Assembly (NCBI RefSeq): GCF_026230105.1 | Contig: NC_079477.1 | Span: 18,419,001-18,483,000, forward strand | Reading direction: 5' to 3' | DNA from: Diorhabda sublineata | Lineage: Eukaryota; Arthropoda; Insecta; Coleoptera; Chrysomelidae | Length of the DNA: 64,000 nt | Shown: piece after piece, positions 44,540 through 56,447 of the stretch | Layout: every line of letters starts with the position of its first letter | How positions within the stretch are numbered: the first letter of the stretch is position 1 | Position numbers and translations under genes: made by a program | Notes under the pieces: model-generated | The model's database searches: none | What the model saw: the letters and a program-made list of their open reading frames with translations, nothing else | What the model was told of the DNA's origin: nothing

Positions 44540-44860
44540 CGAGAATAGGAAACAAAATGCTGAGATGAATAACTGGGAGACAAAAAGAGAGCTCCTGGCT
44601 ATAGTCAAGATCTTTGAATACGACAGAATTACCTGTTCGGACGACTTCTTCGACTAATGACTGATCATACCTCTTTAATCTGGCTCTTAAGCTTCAAGAA
44701 CACAAAAATACATATCTCTCTGTCAAAACGAGCTTTTAAGATTGTATACCCTACTGTTATCGAGCAGAATAGAAAGATATCATGAAGTGCAATAGAACTG
44801 TGATGAAGCCAGCGAAGGAGAGGAATCTATAAGCCTTTCGAATGAACAACTTGGTAAATA
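44540..44860 (+). pseudogene. Ty3/gypsy RNase H relic
   Basis: The plus-strand frame NWETKRELLAIVKIFEYDRI matches the Y--TEKELLA-V-a-e-f---- block of gypsy RNase H. MTDHTS-IWLLSFKNT and, further on, degraded RLQEYdFeI-like residues follow (YPTVIEQNRK). Stops and frameshifts are frequent. No RT or integrase is adjacent; it is an isolated fragment. Confidence 0.5.
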
Positions 44861-44899
44861 TAAGAAAATGGAAAGAGGAATAAGGTCAAATATTAATGT

Positions 44900-45540
44900 A
44901 ATATAGCCAAGCGGACAGTAACCATTCTCGATGGAATTCCAATCAAAATCCTCAAACTTATCGAAGAAGAATCAAATATATGTGGACATATTCAACGCAA
45001 TATCTTTGAGTGGACTAATACGTGAAAATCGGTCTTCATCTACGTTTGTGACGATTCCTAAAAAGGATAATTCTAGACGTTGTACAGATTTTGGCAACTG
45101 AAATGGAGTATGTATAAGAAAGGCATTACTTGCTTCTAAAGTATATATATGCTATATCCATTTAATGAAACTACAATAAGATTAAGGACTAAATCACAGA
45201 TATATTTGATATCTCAAAACATATATTAACAAAAGTTCTTTTGGAAAAAGAATAAGACTAAGGAAAGTAATTAACATATTTTGTAATCTGAATCTAGAGT
45301 TAATGATGTCTGCCACTGTACTGTGTGTTGGAAAAATTGACAGCCGAAAAAATAAATACTCAAAGTCTTTAGAGGTTTGCTATGTGAATGTATTGCTTTA
45401 TTATGAAATCATTGTGGGTGGAGAGATTTATCAAAGACACAGTATTAATACGAAAAGAAACACGGAGAGTAATGCTAAATAGAAGAAAAGGAAAAAATAG
45501 AATTTCTTCTAAGAGGTGACAAGTGATTGAATGAATATAA
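44900..45540 (+). pseudogene. LINE reverse transcriptase relic, internally deleted
   Basis: Plus-strand frames: DGIPIKILKLIEEES, then SVFIYV, VTIPKKDNSRRCTDFGN (RT block usually TIPKK-NA--C-dfR-IsL), then a jump to a C-terminal piece, SWVERFIKDTVLIRKETRRV (family: ISWvD-ItN-eVLRr). The RT core with the catalytic aspartates is missing or unreadable. It is a dead copy of an RTE/R4-like LINE. Confidence 0.45.
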
Positions 45541-46390
45541 ATAACCTTGTGTCACTCAATTATATTTGCTATTCAACGAATTCTAGAGCTGATACGGGGT
45601 ATTCTTTGAAAAGTAACTGCATTTACTTCCACTTTTACATTGATCCAATCGAAAAGCTTGATTTATTGAATTTTTGAACAATAATTTTAATATAAATACT
45701 ATATTTGATGATATTTCACTAAAATTATGAATTTTCTTACATGATAGAAATTCTATTATTGGTTCACCAATATGTTATTTGTTAAGAGGGGATTAGTGAT
45801 AATAACTTCACAGGAATTTGATATGCTTGTAGATTTTTGATATCAAATAAATAATATCTAAATTGTTAGGTTCGACAAACACACATATTTAATTATCTCA
45901 ATTGCCAATTAAAATTCTACCAGAAATTAACTGGATCTGGTTATAATTTTCTAAATATCTCATTTACATTTCCATGCAGTTATTATAAATTATTTCGTCT
46001 GCTACCTACCACTAATACCAATTTAAATGATACTTTACGTAATATTGGATATTTATTTTGAAAATATAGTGACTACAATGTAGTGGTAGATGTGACGATT
46101 GTTACTAATTTCCTTCAATTTATTTGATGATGTGGGGCTGTATTTTATAGAAACATTCACACAAACTCTCAACTTTCCTTTAACTGTTCTTGATCATGTG
46201 GCATAATAGATCTATTTAAACTCAAATTTTAATATAATTAATCAACAGCTAATACTGTATATTTCCAATGGTGACCTTTTCAATTTTCCAACTGAAACCA
46301 AAAAATTTCTTAGCCCCAGGTACATTTTTTGAGAAATAAATTCAAAGGTGTTCTGTTGTAATATTCTTTATCTAATGAAACATTTTGGAA
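45541..46390. other. AT-rich stretch without recognised gene
   Basis: Nothing recognised. Confidence 0.35.
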
Positions 46391-46394
46391 TCAT

Positions 46395-47170
46395 TTACTT
46401 AACGGCGTAGTAGAAACTTTTTATTGATTCCTCTCAAAAAAGTTTTAAATGGGTTCTTTGACATAATACAAATAAATACGTCCTCATTCCATTCACTTGA
46501 AGGGAACATATGGATTAGGAGCCCTATTGGGCAACTTCTAGTATGCGGAGCTCCAATGGCTTGTGTGTGGCGATTTCAAAATGGTATGCCTCCTGCTAGG
46601 TCAACAGCCGGGTTATAGGAAAATACCGTGCTTGTTATGTTAATGGGACTGGACACAAAAATTGTGGCCTAAACGACAAATTTTGTACCTGGTATGATTT
46701 ATTGACGCTACATAAAAAACTCGGATTGAAGTTATTTGTTACCGCTTCATCAAAAGAAGATGCCTGCTTCAAGTATCTTCCAAACAAAATTTCCCCGCAT
46801 TACCTCAGAAAAAATCGAGACAAGAATTTTCGTGGCTCCACAAATCCGATGGAAGATGCAAATTTTTAAAAAAGTATGAATATGAAAGAAAAACTAGCTT
46901 GGATTTGAAAAAGTTGTTCGTGGTTTTCTGGGCAACAAAGAGATTCCGAGTACAAAAACCTAGTAGGAACAATATTATACCCTTATAAAAATCTTGGATA
47001 CAACATGAAAGTGGGAATGCACTTCCTACATTCTCAAATTAACTATTTTCCTGAAAACCTAGGAGATTACAATGAAGAGTAAGGTGGAACCGGAAAAACA
47101 GTACTAAGGTAGGTGGAATAAAAATTTGATGGCTGACTACTGTTGGAATTACCCAGAAACCCAGGACATG
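46395..47170 (+). pseudogene. Relic of unnamed repeat-encoded protein family (copy B)
   Basis: Broken plus-strand frames in order: FIDSSQKSFK-VL-HNTNKYV (46418 on), then PGYRK followed by YRACYVNGTG, LHKKLGLKLFVTASSKEDA, FKYLPNKISP, KEKLAW, then NMKVGMHFLHSQINYFPENL and GDYNEE, and MADYCWNYPETQ near 47140. The same order of blocks (IDSSKRSLKAVLLHNGNK, GYTKYPCFLCLWDSR, LHIKLGLMK, CNMSLKIHFLHSHLDFFPEN, MADYCW) occurs, as I remember, in many uncharacterised arthropod proteins present in multiple copies. Function unknown. Copy B is longer and better preserved than copy A but has stops and frame changes. Confidence 0.6.
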
Positions 47171-50100
47171 TGCAGGTAACCAAAAAAAAACAAAAGTTCG
47201 AAAGCTAAAATAATAATTGTTTACATTGTAAGTCCGGGAAGTGATTTAGTACGGTAAAGTTGACTTTACAGTGCAGTATGAAAAAAAATACTTTCACGTT
47301 AATATCTTATCCAATTTTACATACTTCAAAATACCTTCATGATTTTTTTCAAACAATTAAAAATTTATCCTTTATCAACTTTCAATTCTCATTCATACAT
47401 TTCCGTATACTCAATGATCACTTGAAAATTATATAAGACTATGAGATTTGGCTGACAGTGAGATATATTTTTTTCTTCATACCTCCGTCGAAAGTACGTT
47501 CTTTCGTCCGTTTTAGCAGGGACGAAATTTCAACATTCACTCCCTGTAGAAAGTACGTCCTGCATAACAACGGGAGGAAAAAATTTCTCATGTGTAATTG
47601 TACTTGTAACTAGAGAGTATTTATTCTATTGCTATGACAAATTGTTAATTGCTGTCATTAGTATTACTACCTCTAACCTTAATAAATAATTATTAATGTC
47701 ATGAAAAGTAAAATTAATAACGTACTTTCGACCGGCTATAAGAAAAAATCGTATACACTATACGGGCCGAAAGTCAAAATCTTGATCCTGCTAATCATGA
47801 TGCAGGGCCGAAAATTTAACTTTCAACCCTATTGGTGTAGTATTCTATTTCTTCTGAAATTAACTACTAAGAATGAAGTTTTTAAAATGTTGAGTCAGTT
47901 GAAATTAATGTGAATAAAAATTGATAATTTCATTCTTAGCTAAATTATTCGCTGTGTTTCTCTATTGTTTGATTTTTCTCAATATGGTCTAGTCCCTATA
48001 ATCTGATTTTTGTTCTCATCATGCAACTGTTGTTCATTCTCATTTATACTGTTCAATATATAATCTGCTGAATCAGGCTAAAACCTTGAAACTTGAAAGT
48101 CATATGGTATGTGCAATTATTTTAATTTTACTTAACATCGACTCAAGGTAAGATGATGAAAGTGAGGTTTCTAACTATTTCAAAGTATCAAGGCAAAGGA
48201 AAGACAAATAGAAAAATTCATTAAGCCCGCTATCTAAAGTAATGCCCAATTAATTCCTTAATTTTGTTATGTTTAAATATTTCTAATGTATCAGTTGACT
48301 GGATATTCAATGTCCTGAAAATAGTCGAATCTCGCATATATTTGATGAGTGATAGATTGTATTGAAGTTTTCTTGTAAAACTCATCTGTATACTAGCGCG
48401 GTTTCACAGAAGAGTGAAATTTCAGGTTGCTAACACTTTCATTGCGGTAATTATACTATTAGTTTCCGACATGTTTATGATATCATATGATAAAATTTCA
48501 CATAAATATGACAAATCAATTAAATATATGAAGAATACCGATTCAGTCAATTCGAGCATATGGGGAAAAAAGTATCTCGAGTGTGAATAAACATTATTTG
48601 TAAGCGCTTTGCCCTATGGAATGATTTTGGAAGTGGTTATACGGTGTGGAATAGAAAAAATCGTTGATAAATAAATGATGATGTGTGGATTCTCATAAAA
48701 CCAATACTGGCAATGTTGATAATTAAAATGACCGTGAAAAGTCAAAGTGCTCTCAACAGAAAACAAAATATCTTCTAATTAGATCACATTGTAATCTAAC
48801 ATTGCCATCATTTGTTCATAAAGATACGTTCTCCTATCGAAATCGCCTTATATGAGCTCCTAAGTTGGTATCATTTTATAGGGATTCATTTCATTCTTCT
48901 TTAATATTCGAAAAATTGATGCGTGGTCAATGTTGAACAGAATTATATAAAAATTTTTTTTTCAATGTTCATTGCAGATGGAATTTGTCTAGAATTTTCT
49001 GAACAACTCAAAAAATAAATAATATACATTTAAAATAAAAATGTTGGTACTGACCACTGTGACATAACACACCCGGTATTATTATTATTTGAAATGTGCA
49101 TTTGAAAATACAAATCGACGTATCCAAATGGTTATTTAAAAAGTCGCGCTGTATCGTTGTATAAATTGAAAAAATGAAAACGATAGATTACCAATAATTG
49201 CCGCAACAATAAGTGCCGTTGGTAATACTTTCAATCCATCACCATATTTTATTGTTGTTCGAAATATCTTGAATGGCGCAATATAGCAGCCGTCGAGATT
49301 TGTCGATTTATTGCCTTAGGACTATTTTTCAAAGGTATATATCTAAAAAAACATTGGTACAATTTAAAAACTGATAATGGGGATGGTCTGTAAAATAGAA
49401 TACTGATAGCCCATCAAGTAGCAAATCAACTATTGCTATATTTTATATTAGGTTTCTTCTATACAATATTTTTATATTATATGAATAGACTTAGACACTT
49501 TCAAATAAAATAAGGAATATGATTCTGAAATCTGATTGAATAAGATTGATAAGTAACTTATGTCAATAATTGGCATGTGAATGAATTATTTTGATTAACA
49601 AGTTTAAATAAAGTTATAACAATGTGATCCAGACCGTGGTAGTGACAAATCAATAGATTAAAAAACTGAAAATGTATATGTTGCAGTAAAAATGATAAAT
49701 CGGTGATTATATAAAATTACCGGTGAGTATTCATAATCACCACTGAATTTGGTAAATATGATAAATTATTTCATATTTATCAAATTTAACGGTAAGTTTA
49801 TAAAAACCCCAACTCGTGATGGTAAGTATCGTGACTTATTGGTTAGGTTAGGTTCGTAATTTTTTTTATTTAAATCAGATTTTTTTACCAGTCTTCAAAT
49901 TCATAGTTATTCATTACTTTAAATATATAAAAGTAATATAGATCTTAAACAGCATCATAAAATATAATTGGAGTAAATTTCATACCAAAAGCTACTCCTT
50001 TTATAAGTATAACATCATTTTCAACACATGGATGATCAGATTCAAATGGATGATCAGATTCAACATCAGATCATCATTAAAAAATCCTGCTTATTGGACC

Positions 50101-50380
50101 AGTAGAATAGAGTGCAGATTTTTTTGGGTAATAACTACCTAACCTAAGGTAACTCAACCACTGTTTGTTTTCTTAGTATCCATAATATTAAGTAATTTGG
50201 AATTACAACGCTCAAGCATATCAGCCATTATTCAATGTTTTATTTTTTACGGGAAAAAACATCTACTTGCAATAATTAGAACTACTTCTGGTTGTCACGT
50301 GCCAAGTAGTTGCGCTAACTCAACGAATTTTTGTTATTCATAAAATGTATCAAAACATATTATTAGAATGTTAAATTAGA
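47171..50380. other. AT-rich stretch with small inverted repeats
   Basis: No gene recognised. GTCGAAAGTACGTT at 47487-47500 and its exact reverse complement at 47719-47732 bracket about 218 bp, possibly a small MITE. A palindromic AT-rich element spans about 49690-49800. Two telomere-like TTAGG units lie at 49840-49853. An 18-bp tandem duplication (ATGGATGATCAGATTCAA) lies near 50028-50065. Confidence 0.5.
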
Positions 50381-50383
50381 GTC

Positions 50384-51414
50384 ATATTATGGTTAGGTTA
50401 ACAGGGTGATCTCCACTTTTCAGCCGAGATCCACTCGGAGGCCTTAGGTCCATTATGATGCCATTACACTCCCCTTTCCTATCTCTTGCGTTGCCATTTC
50501 CTTGCCCCCTTCCCAAGCAGTTCAAGTTTGCAATGGAATGATTCATCCAGCTCCGCTGCTTCTTCCAGACATTCCAATGTTTCACTCCCCATACATTGTA
50601 GTCGTTTCGACGCCAATGCTGTGCAGTGACACATTAGGTGTTCTATTGTCTCTTTTTCCATTTTCCTGAGTCTAGAGCCTACTGTACAGTGACCGGTAAT
50701 CACTGCTACTACCCTTCGGATCGAGGCTTATTACTCCATCTCTTGCCGTGCTCTCCCTCTAATGTTCTATCTATCGTGTCACTCAGCAATTTGATCGGTG
50801 GTAGTGGCAAGCCCACCGCTTCGTCCCTGCTCATAGTCCTTCCCAATTTGGCTACTTTGTCTGCCATTTGATTCCCTTCTACAGGTATCTAGCAGAGTCA
50901 ACCTTTCGGTCACGAATCCATGACAGGGCTTCGCGACAGCTCACCACTGACCTAGATCTCACTGCCGTAGACGATAGGGATCTCAGAGCCGCTTGGCTAT
51001 CCGTATAGATTGTGATGTCATGCACCGTTTCATCTCTGCATCTTTTTATTCCGCGGCTCGTTCTATTGCCCGCAGCTCGGCCTGCAGTATGTTGGAACCA
51101 TTTCTAAGCCTCAAGGATTCCCTTATTCCCAGAACTTCAGAGTATACTCCCGCTCCCGTCCGTTCGTCCCTTACGGACCCGTCTGTGAAGATCGAATTAC
51201 ATACTGTTCCTGGGTTCTCTTCCCAGTCCTCTCTTATTGGTATGAGGATGTTCAGGTCTATATGAAAAGTCAGTCTGACGGTAGTGTAGTCGATGCGTTG
51301 TTTCAACACACCTTTGTCTACTGTATCCGCCATATTCTTCATCTCCCTTAGTATACTGGTCTGCCCTTACTTGGATTGTTTCCACAGCCTTACATATCAT
51401 ATCATAATATTATG
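50384..51414 (-). mobile_element. 5'-truncated LINE (R1/I-like) 3' end with RNase H
   Basis: The element is G+C-richer than its surroundings. It begins abruptly near 51400 inside the protein region before RNase H and ends near 50390. Both ends lie near ATATTATG (50384-50391 and 51407-51414), a possible short target duplication. It encodes RNase H and the terminal zinc-knuckle-like region on the minus strand. Confidence 0.65.
50400..51400 (-). pseudogene. RNase H and C-terminal domain of an R1/I-like LINE
   Basis: Minus strand: IFTDGSVRDERTGAGVYSEV (first Asp of RNase H), SNILQAELRAIERAAE (Glu), then ITIYTDSQAALRSL (second Asp), GIKWQTK / GNQMADKVAKLGR (the DxxAK block). After a frame change, TGHCTVGSRLRKM and ETIEHLMCHCTALASKRL complete it, the C-terminal CxxC-HxxxxC-like region of the I/Jockey superfamily. 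All three acidic residues are visible, but at least one stop (near 50890) and frameshifts break the frame. The RT upstream is absent. Confidence 0.75.
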
Positions 51415-52440
51415 TTTGTTTATTACTGTTTATTCATGAATATCCAAAATGATAATTGTCTAGATAGAATTTATTTTGAGAAAAAAAGCTGATTAGATTA
51501 CTAACATCAACGCAAGATTAGCATAAAAAAATAAATAAAATGACTTCCATTTACATTTACTTAACATGAAGAAACTCAATGTCATGGTGGTTAACAAAAA
51601 AATGCCGTTCTTTAAATAATATTAATTTAATTAATTCCTGTGATGGTTTTCCACTTGAGTAAACAGTGTAAAGAAGGTCAATATCATAAGCTATTATAAG
51701 TATTTTTGGAAATGTCAGTGAATAAACATTGTAAATCAATTATCAAATTTTTTGTTTTCTGGGTCTGAATATTTTAAAGATATGTAAGTATTAAAAATAG
51801 AGTGTAGTGCTATAGGAGAAACAGTGTACCAAAAAGTGTCCGTTGAATGGGAGCAAATTATTAGAGTAGGATACTAAATTAAATTATTATTTAAGTCATT
51901 ACTTTAAGCCACTATTTTAACTAAATAATTATTAAAATTTATTCGAAAATTATACGTAATAAAATATATCATCTGCACCATTGTTCATAAGTTTGTTATT
52001 TTAGTATCAAAAAATTTACAATAATAATAACAACCAAGGTGTATAAAAAAAAGTCTTAATATTAAATCGCTATCCACTACCCAATTTCCAGCTGAAATAC
52101 TAGCGCTTTTTTGGTGAGTTCTCGAACAATAATTTGCTGTTTACAGGTGAATACTTTTTCAACTTTTATCCCATAAGATATATGCCTTCTTATCTCTACA
52201 TTCCATATTATTAAAAATACGACTGTTTAAAATACAGAAGAATTATTCATGCGTCAAATGATTGCGGTTACCATGCAACCTCCTGTTATGAATACTATTC
52301 CTCTCACTACTATAAACAAATCAGTATAGCCGTCATCTTTAGTAGCGTCAGGTTTTTTTTTCGCTTAAAAAATCTGAATTTGTTTTCAACATTTAATACT
52401 TGTATTACAACGAAAAAAAGAAAGAAATAAACAACTTTAA
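51415..52440. other. AT-rich stretch without recognised gene
   Basis: Nothing recognised. Confidence 0.35.
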
Positions 52441-52444
52441 TAAA

Positions 52445-53335
52445 AATGATAAAACCATAAGTGGAGTGGAGCACCGCAAGGTTCAGTACTGAGACCATTA
52501 TCATTAAATACCTACCTACATCAATTATTTAGTCTATATACGGCATCATAGGATATGCAGACGACATCGTAATATCTCATAACGTAGGAACTTAAGAACA
52601 CATTAAAACGAAAACTGAAACAGAATCAGAAATTGTAGTGTAATCATAAGCACGTATCAATAAATTTTGATAATTTCTCACCATTATAAATATTGAATAT
52701 CTTCACTGGCTTCCTGAAGGTCAAATCCTTATTCAATTCTGCAAAATTATGTTCTTGCTGAGTCATCAAGACACTTGTTGCTCATTCCGCATTGTCTGTT
52801 TTTAGCCTAAACCATCCGGTTTTTTCAGGATTCCTCTCCATTGTATAATATGCAATCCACATTGAAAGAAATAAGATTTTAATCCGTAGAAGCTGGGGAA
52901 GGGAAAGCGGGATCCGACTAAGGATGACCAGCAATGGAATGTTCGCTTGGAGCAGTTTATTTGACAATATTAATCCCCTTATTTAATGGCTACATCACGT
53001 GTACAGCATTCATTTACTCCAAAAATTTCGATGATTATACAAAATTTTGCTCTAAACTCTTAATGTACCTATTGTAATAGTTGTATTGTCAGAAAAATCA
53101 AACTGTCCCCATTCGATATTCAAGTTCAAATTTAAGTATGTAGAATCTCTCCATAAACGAAAAATTTGTGGTCATTTCAGGAAAATGAGACACTATACAT
53201 GTTCTTTGAACATACACGATGAAATAAAGCGAAGAAGCTACAACACATAGAAGAAACAAAGTGTTTTTGCATGGAATAATGTTACATTATCACAGACAAA
53301 TTGGTACAACTCACAATATCTCAGAAGGCTAATAA
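52445..53335 (+). pseudogene. LINE (R1/Jockey-like) RT relic
   Basis: Plus strand: SGAPQGSVLRPLSLNTYL (RT motif B, GVPQGSVLGPLLFN-Y), then YGIIGYADDIVISHN (motif C, with YADD intact). After about 450 unreadable bases comes ENETLYMFFEHTR, resembling the terminal E-aeHi-feC--w block. The region between is too decayed to align, so its extent is approximate. Confidence 0.5.
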
Positions 53336-54835
53336 TTAACATTAACTACAATCAAAATATATAAGAATAAACAAAAAAAAACACTTCAAAAACCAATTAC
53401 AAATTTTTGTGATAAAACCGATGCCAAAGAAGAAAAAAAATGATTCTAATACCAAAAGTTATGATTAAATAAAATACCCAGGCTGTTCTCTTCCTTTGGT
53501 ACTGTTGGTATGTCCTAGAGTGTATCTCAGCTTTAGATAATCAACTAGAATAGTCTTGCAAATATATTTCTATATTTCCGCCGAATTCTAGTCAGTCACA
53601 TTAGGTAACTGAGTCCACTCGGCGAAAACTTTGGTGAGATTGATTATACGGCGAACTTAGTGGTGACACCTTGTATGAAAAAAATTGAATATTACATATC
53701 CAAATTTAATATTTAAAATATCGCAGAAATATTTTCGAATTATTTGGAGAAGAATTATCTCGGGTTTGAAAAACTTCAGACAAATGTCGTAAACAATACA
53801 AGCTACTCTAGTAATAGTTAATTTAAATTTTCTTTGTTAAATTTTAAGCAATCGTGCAGCCACCCAACAAATAACTTTGTTATATGTAAGCTTTCATGAA
53901 AAGACATATCACTTCGGTTAAAATATTTACTCTACCTCACCTACTGTTATTTGACGATTGCCAAGGTCAAGGGTACAGGTTTTAGTACGAATTTCTGGAG
54001 TAGTTATAGTAAATGTAAATGTAAAGAATCACTTACAAATCGTTCCATGAAGCTATTACAGAATAATATTCACGTAATTATCCCCCAATTCTTAAAATAT
54101 TCAAAAAAACTAGTGTACCTACATCTTCAGCCTTAATTATCACTTGATTGAATCTAATAAAATCATTTGTTAATGTTTTATTTATATTGTACCTACAGTT
54201 TTTGTTAAAGAAATATAAAATTACATAGAAATGCCATGCACCTAATTTATTTTTCTTCAACTGAATATCTCAATAAAATAATTATTAAAACATTTACTCG
54301 TTGTTAAGAAAGTGTTTACGATGGATAGCGAATATAATTCATAATATATATCAAATTATAAGACGTTCAAGAAAAACGTGATGGATGAGAGCGAAATGAT
54401 CGCTGTAATTTTATCGAAGTACTCTTCTATCAGCTGTATGTAATTTCTATGGAAGTAGCATTCCTTTGAAAATAATAGATTTGAAAGTGAATCTGAGCGT
54501 AATGTATCTATAAACCAACGTCAAACTGCATTTGTGAAAAAGAAATAAGACTGTGGTAAGTGATTATCTTGTTCGCAATAAAACATAAATTGATAAAGAT
54601 AGTTGAATATTTATATTGATAGAAATTTAAAGATAAATTGCAGAGTAACTACATGCAAGAAGACGTACTCTGCTAAATATTTACTTATATTTGAACAAAC
54701 GTGAACCAGTGATAAAGCGACCAACTAAATTTTATGATGGTAGATAGAAAATCGAGGTATGCTAGTGTACGATTAGAGAGTTTGTTATATCTTAGACCTT
54801 TTTATATGTTCATGGATGCTTCTAAATGTTCTTGA
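53336..54835. other. AT-rich stretch without recognised gene
   Basis: Nothing recognised. Confidence 0.35.
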
Positions 54836-55089
54836 TTTTAGTTCTCTTCTGTTTTGAAATTAGTTTCTTTTCAATAAATTTTGAAAAATTGATTTTCGAC
54901 TTATTTCAGTTTTTTTCAATATCTGATATTGACACTGACATTTTGCATATTTACATTAACCAATAGATCACCTACATCATAAATATCAAAATAAGAATAA
55001 AATCAAATTAGAAATTAGATTTAATAAGAAAAATAAATTTTTCCTTAATCCTTACATCTCAAATATGCAACAGTAATCAATTAAATTAT

Positions 55090-55741
55090 TTTTAGGTTTA
55101 TCAGAATTTACAAAATAGAGCTATAAATTTTACTTAAATTATTTAGATCTTTTTTATCATTTATAGCTTTTTCGTTCTTATGAATGTGAACCATTTCTAA
55201 AAATTCCCTTTTTTAGTTTATTAGATTCAGTTTCAAGAATTTTTGAATGTATATAATTGAATATATGTTTTTTGATATTTCATGTTTCGTTAATGAAGTT
55301 CTATTTTTTATCGTATTGATGACTTCTTACTCTATTTTCTAAACTTCACTTAAACTATTTAGGTCTTTTTTTATTATTTACAGCTTTTTTTCTTGTGAAT
55401 GTGAACCATTTCTAAAAATTCTCTTTTTCGTTTATTAGATTCCGTTCTAAAAATTTTTCATATTGATGAACTTTTAGTCTATTTTCTAAATACTAAGATG
55501 TCTGCCCTATGTATACACCGTCACAATTAGTACAAGGTACTTGATATATAACATTACTTCTTTTGGTTTTTGGTGCTTTAGTTTTTAATTTAATGAAATA
55601 TTTGGATAATGTATTATTTTCTTTTTGACTTATATCATATTTATTGAAATAATTCGATAGTTGTTGGGAAAGTCCTTGTACATATGGTAAGGAAAAATGT
55701 TTTAGTTCTGATGTTTCTGTTTTGCTTTTTAAAGATTGTAG
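55090..55741 (-). pseudogene. Penelope-like GIY-YIG fragment (left copy)
   Basis: Minus strand: HFSLPYVQGLSQQLSNYFNK, YFIKLKTKAPKTKRSN, then VIYQVPCTNCDGVYIGQTSQ (CxxC plus the Y-IGQT GIY-YIG core) and YLENRLK. The tail follows: NFLEMVHIHK, and then a second partial copy of ENR--SHQYDKK and the tail, so the C-terminal part is duplicated in tandem. The frame is open from 55741 through the nuclease core but breaks in the tail. RT domain absent. Confidence 0.7.
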
Positions 55742-56220
55742 TATCTTTACTTTTCATAAAAAACTTAAATTCACAATCGAAATCGAACAAAATAATAAAA
55801 TCATTTTTCTTGATGTCACATTATATATCAATAACAATAACATAAAAACAGAATGGTGTACGAAACCAACAAGGTCCTCAACATATTTGAACACATGTAA
55901 TCTTATGTTACAAAAACTATCAGTGATAATAAGAAGTAATATTATATATTAAGTGCCTTGTACTAATTGTGACGTTGTCTACATAGGACAGACTTCTCAA
56001 TATTTAGAAAATAGACTAAAAGGTTATCAATACGGTAAAAAAAATAAAACAGCATTAATGAACCATGGAATATCAAAAAACATAAATTCAATTATAAAGA
56101 ATACACAAAAATAGAGAATTTTTAGAAATGGTCAAATCTATAAACGATAAAAAGGGCCTAAATAGTTCAAGTGAAATTTATAGCTCTATTTTGTAAATTC
56201 TAATAAAACTACAAATAATT
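55742..56220 (+). pseudogene. Penelope-like RT C-terminus and GIY-YIG fragment (right copy)
   Basis: Plus strand: FHKKLKFTIEIEQNNKIIFL followed by DVTLY and TEWCTKPTRSSTYLN. This is the RT thumb-side block of Penelope-like proteins (FT-E-E-n--l-FLDv, then W--Kpt-s--YLn). A deletion then joins it to SNIIY, a stop, VPCTNCDVVYIGQTSQYLEN and RLKGYQYGKKNKTAL, and later a degraded tail. It extends further 5' than the left copy but has lost the segment between RT and nuclease. Confidence 0.7.
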
Positions 56221-56447
56221 TAATTGATTACTGCTATATAATTGAGATGTAACGACAAAGGAAAAAATCATTTTTCTGATTAGAACAAATGTCTATTTTG
56301 ATTTTATTCTCATTTTAATGTTTATGATGTAGCTGATCTATTGATTAATATAAATATGCAAATTGTCAGTGTCAATTTCAGTTAAGTATTTTTTTAACTA
56401 TCAAAAATTATTAAAAATAACTAATTTTAAAACAGAAGAGAGCTGAA

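Larger units (their letters stand above)
54838..56447. mobile_element. Head-to-head pair of Penelope-like element fragments
   Basis: The left fragment (about 54838-55741) reads on the minus strand and the right fragment (about 55742-56447) on the plus strand. Their 3' halves are reverse complements of one another: GIY-YIG region at 55484-55600 versus 55931-56018, tail ending TATAGCTCTATTTTGTAAAT on both, then matching 3' untranslated sequence to 54840 and 56445. The 5' truncation points meet near 55741. Inverted and partial tandem arrangements are known for Penelope-like elements. Confidence 0.75.
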
